A stretch of DNA of 7,733 bases from assembly GCA_964215915.1 (NCBI GenBank), contig CAXPEB010000068.1, forward strand, positions 1 through 7,733, read 5' to 3'. Positions 6,502-7,733 of this stretch are shown here, piece after piece. The DNA comes from UBA8524 sp964215915. Lineage in GTDB: Bacteria; Bacteroidota; Bacteroidia; UBA8524. The notes below the pieces were generated by a model. It was not told the DNA's origin. It saw only the letters and a list, made by a program, of their open reading frames with translations, and made no database searches. Every line of letters begins with the position of its first letter. The stretch's first letter is position 1. The position numbers and the translations under genes are program-made.

Positions 6502-6671
6502 TGAAGACAGCTTTAAAATGGGCGGCGGTGGCGGCACTGGGTGCCGGCGCCGGCTACGCCTGGTGGTATTTTTTCGGCTGCAGCACAGGCTGCGCCATTA
6601 CTTCGAGCCCACTGAACAGTTCGCTGTACGGGATGGGTATCGCCCTGCTTTTTCGATGGGGGAGCAAATAA
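6501..6671 (+). CDS. DUF6132 family small membrane protein
   Basis: The product is 56 residues from ATG 6501, which shares its A with the TAA of the YgaP-like gene. A hydrophobic Gly/Ala-rich helix (about 7-25) leads to GCSTGCAITSSP with Cys27 and Cys31. A second hydrophobic stretch (about 41-52, SLYGMGIALLFR) follows. The pattern of a helix, a GC...GC.ITS.P motif and S.LYG matches DUF6132 proteins as I recall them in Bacteroidota, often near thioredoxin, rhodanese or YgaP-like genes. The two cysteines would lie near the membrane surface and could form a redox or metal pair; this is inference. It is the last gene of the apparent operon, with a palindrome starting 3 bases after its stop. Confidence 0.85.
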   Translation: MKTALKWAAVAALGAGAGYAWWYFFGCSTGCAITSSPLNSSLYGMGIALLFRWGSK

Positions 6672-6673
6672 TC

Positions 6674-6700
6674 CCGGAATTCCGGTATTGTTTGCTTTTC
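6674..6700 (+). terminator. Possible weak terminator after the DUF6132 gene
   Basis: CCGGAATTCCGG (6674-6685) is a perfect palindrome that can fold only as a 4-bp stem with an AATT loop. A T-rich run, TATTGTTTGCTTTTC, follows. The position just after the stop fits termination, but the stem is short for an efficient intrinsic terminator. Confidence 0.35.
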
Positions 6701-6818
6701 AAATATTTAGCATTTTTGTGCACAATGTTTTATCTTTTAGTGCAAATTCGGGATTGTCGGTCTTTGTTAACCTAATCCTTAAAAGACTGCCCGATCTTGC
6801 ATAAAGAAGAAAAAATGA

Positions 6819-6848
6819 TCAATTGGAATAGGTACCAATTCCCATTGA
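6819..6848 (+). promoter_or_regulatory. Leader stem-loop before the PKD protein gene
   Basis: TCAATTGGAAT (6819-6829) pairs with ATTCCCATTGA (6838-6848): 11 positions with one mismatch, and an 8-base loop containing GGTACC. It ends 6 bases before ATG 6855, with no T-run after it, so it is not a terminator. It could cover the ribosome-binding region in the mRNA or be a protein-binding dyad in the DNA. Confidence 0.45.
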
Positions 6849-6854
6849 GTGCAG

Positions 6855-7699
6855 ATGATGAACCAAAAATTCAACTTTCTTCTGGCCGTAGGCCTGCTTG
6901 GGTTTAGCTTACTGTTTCCACGAGCCTCTCAAGCCCAATGTTCGGGCGTGAGCCCTTCATTTTCCGTGAACGGAACCGGCTGCGGCATTCCCAGGAATTA
7001 CACATTTACCAACACAAGCACCGGTAGCTACAGCAGCAGTGCAACCTATATCTGGCGTCATGGTTCCACTACCGTGGATACCACCACCGGCACCGGAAGT
7101 TCCCCCACGGTTACCATCACCGCTCCCGGAACCGATACCGTATGGCTGGTAGCCGTCGATTCCAACGGTTGTCGCGACTCGGTTTTGCAGATACTCAATA
7201 CGAGTACCACTGCCAACGGTATATTCGACCCCTCTACAAGTACCTATAACTACTCACCCCTCTGGGAGAACTGTATCCTTTTCCTGGCCTCCCCGGACTC
7301 TTTCCGCATATACCTGCAATCCAACGGAACCCTGACCAATTACCGGGTGATATGGGGAGACGGGGCGCAAGACTCTGGAGCAAGCTTGCCTCCCTTTACC
7401 GACATTTCCCACCTGTACACCACGCTGGGAACCTATACGGTACAAATAGTCTCACAAAACGGATCCTGTTACGATACCGTTCAGGGAACCGTAGTAAATG
7501 AACGTATTCCCACAGCCGGTATTATCGGTCCTCCGGCCGGAGGTAACGTAGGCTGTGCCCCGCATACCGTAAGGTTCATCAATAACTCCTACAACGTTTC
7601 TTCCAGTACGGTTTTCGTCTGGAGCATGGGCGACGGAACCACCTACACACTTCCATACACAACTGCCCAGGATACCCTCTACCACACCTATACCCAGGG
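6855..7699 (+). CDS. PKD-domain exported protein, 3'-truncated by adapter
   Basis: Translation from ATG 6855 (ATG 6858 and GTG 6849 are alternatives) gives 281 complete genuine codons before the adapter. Residues 1-28 are a Sec signal peptide (MMNQKFNFLLAVGLLGFSLL, then FPRASQAQ). Three PKD/Ig-like beta modules follow. The first spans about 29-118, with the strand pattern YIWRHGS and VWLVAVDSNGC. The second spans about 120-218, with VIWGDGAQDSG and HLYTTLGTYTVQIVSQNG. The third starts at about 219, with GCAPHTVRFINNS and FVWSMGDGTT. Such Ser/Thr-rich PKD chains in Bacteroidota usually belong to large secreted or surface adhesins ending in a T9SS or gliding-motility C-terminal domain, but that end is missing here. 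Residues DRKSVV and the stop at 7719-7721 are read from adapter and are not part of the protein. The gene is separated from the previous operon by 183 bp. Confidence 0.9.
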
Positions 7700-7733
7700 A
7701 GATCGGAAGAGCGTCGTGTAGGGAAAGAGTGTA
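7700..7733 (-). other. Illumina TruSeq Read 1 / universal adapter, reverse complement
   Basis: The last 34 bases match the reverse complement of the TruSeq universal adapter, starting AGATCGGAAGAGCGTCGTG. They end the last gene artificially. Genuine sequence stops at 7699. Confidence 0.97.

Noticed and set aside
6542..6555. GC-rich palindrome GCCGGCGCCGGC
   Set aside because: It lies inside the DUF6132 coding sequence, where Gly/Ala codons explain it.
6716..6725. Palindrome TTGTGCACAA in the spacer before the PKD gene
   Set aside because: Only 10 bp in AT-rich sequence, without partner copies or a convincing promoter next to it; could be chance.
6518..6775. 85-residue plus-strand open frame overlapping the DUF6132 gene
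   Set aside because: A different frame of a recognised small protein running into the AT-rich spacer; a shadow.
23..7699. CRISPR array, tRNA/rRNA genes, insertion sequence, transposase or phage genes
   Set aside because: I looked for repeat-spacer structure, tRNA-like arms, terminal inverted repeats and transposase or integrase motifs and saw none.

Overview
The window reads as a 7.7-kb metagenomic or draft-genome contig from a member of the Bacteroidota. The evidence is a type IX secretion system (T9SS) C-terminal sorting domain on an 870-residue protein, a PKD-rich exported protein, an LSSC-type lipoprotein, a small outer-membrane barrel, and a Crp/Fnr-type regulator beside YgaP-like (DUF2892) and DUF6132 membrane proteins, a grouping I recall from that phylum. 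I cannot place it below phylum. Both termini are not biological: bases 1-22 and 7700-7733 are Illumina TruSeq adapter sequence, so the first and last genes are cut by adapter.

Layout from left to right. An AT-rich, 5'-truncated membrane protein gene (25-516, +) converges on an outer-membrane beta-barrel gene (550-1361, -) that carries a one-base frameshift at a G4 run (831-834). A 323-bp divergent spacer follows, holding three direct repeats at an exact 21-bp step. Next is a large T9SS cargo protein (1685-4297, +) with a good intrinsic terminator. It converges on a lipoprotein gene (4452-5198, -). A 403-bp divergent spacer then carries an array of about six operator-like units at a 21-23-bp step. 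Next comes a three-gene group on the plus strand: a Crp/Fnr-type regulator with a cysteine cluster (5602-6225), a 69-residue YgaP-like two-helix membrane protein (6292-6501) and a 56-residue DUF6132 protein (6501-6671, start overlapping the previous stop). A GTGA-N6-TCAC dyad lies between the regulator and the membrane genes. The last gene, a PKD-domain exported protein (6855-7699, +), has a leader hairpin and runs into the right adapter.

The most coherent functional unit is the regulator plus the two small cysteine-bearing membrane proteins. It looks like a small redox- or sulfur-responsive module in which the regulator may act through the dyad just after its own stop codon; that function is inference. 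The other genes are surface or envelope proteins. The least explained signals are the two helically phased repeat arrays, one in each divergent spacer, which have different motifs and suggest cooperative binding of regulators along one DNA face.
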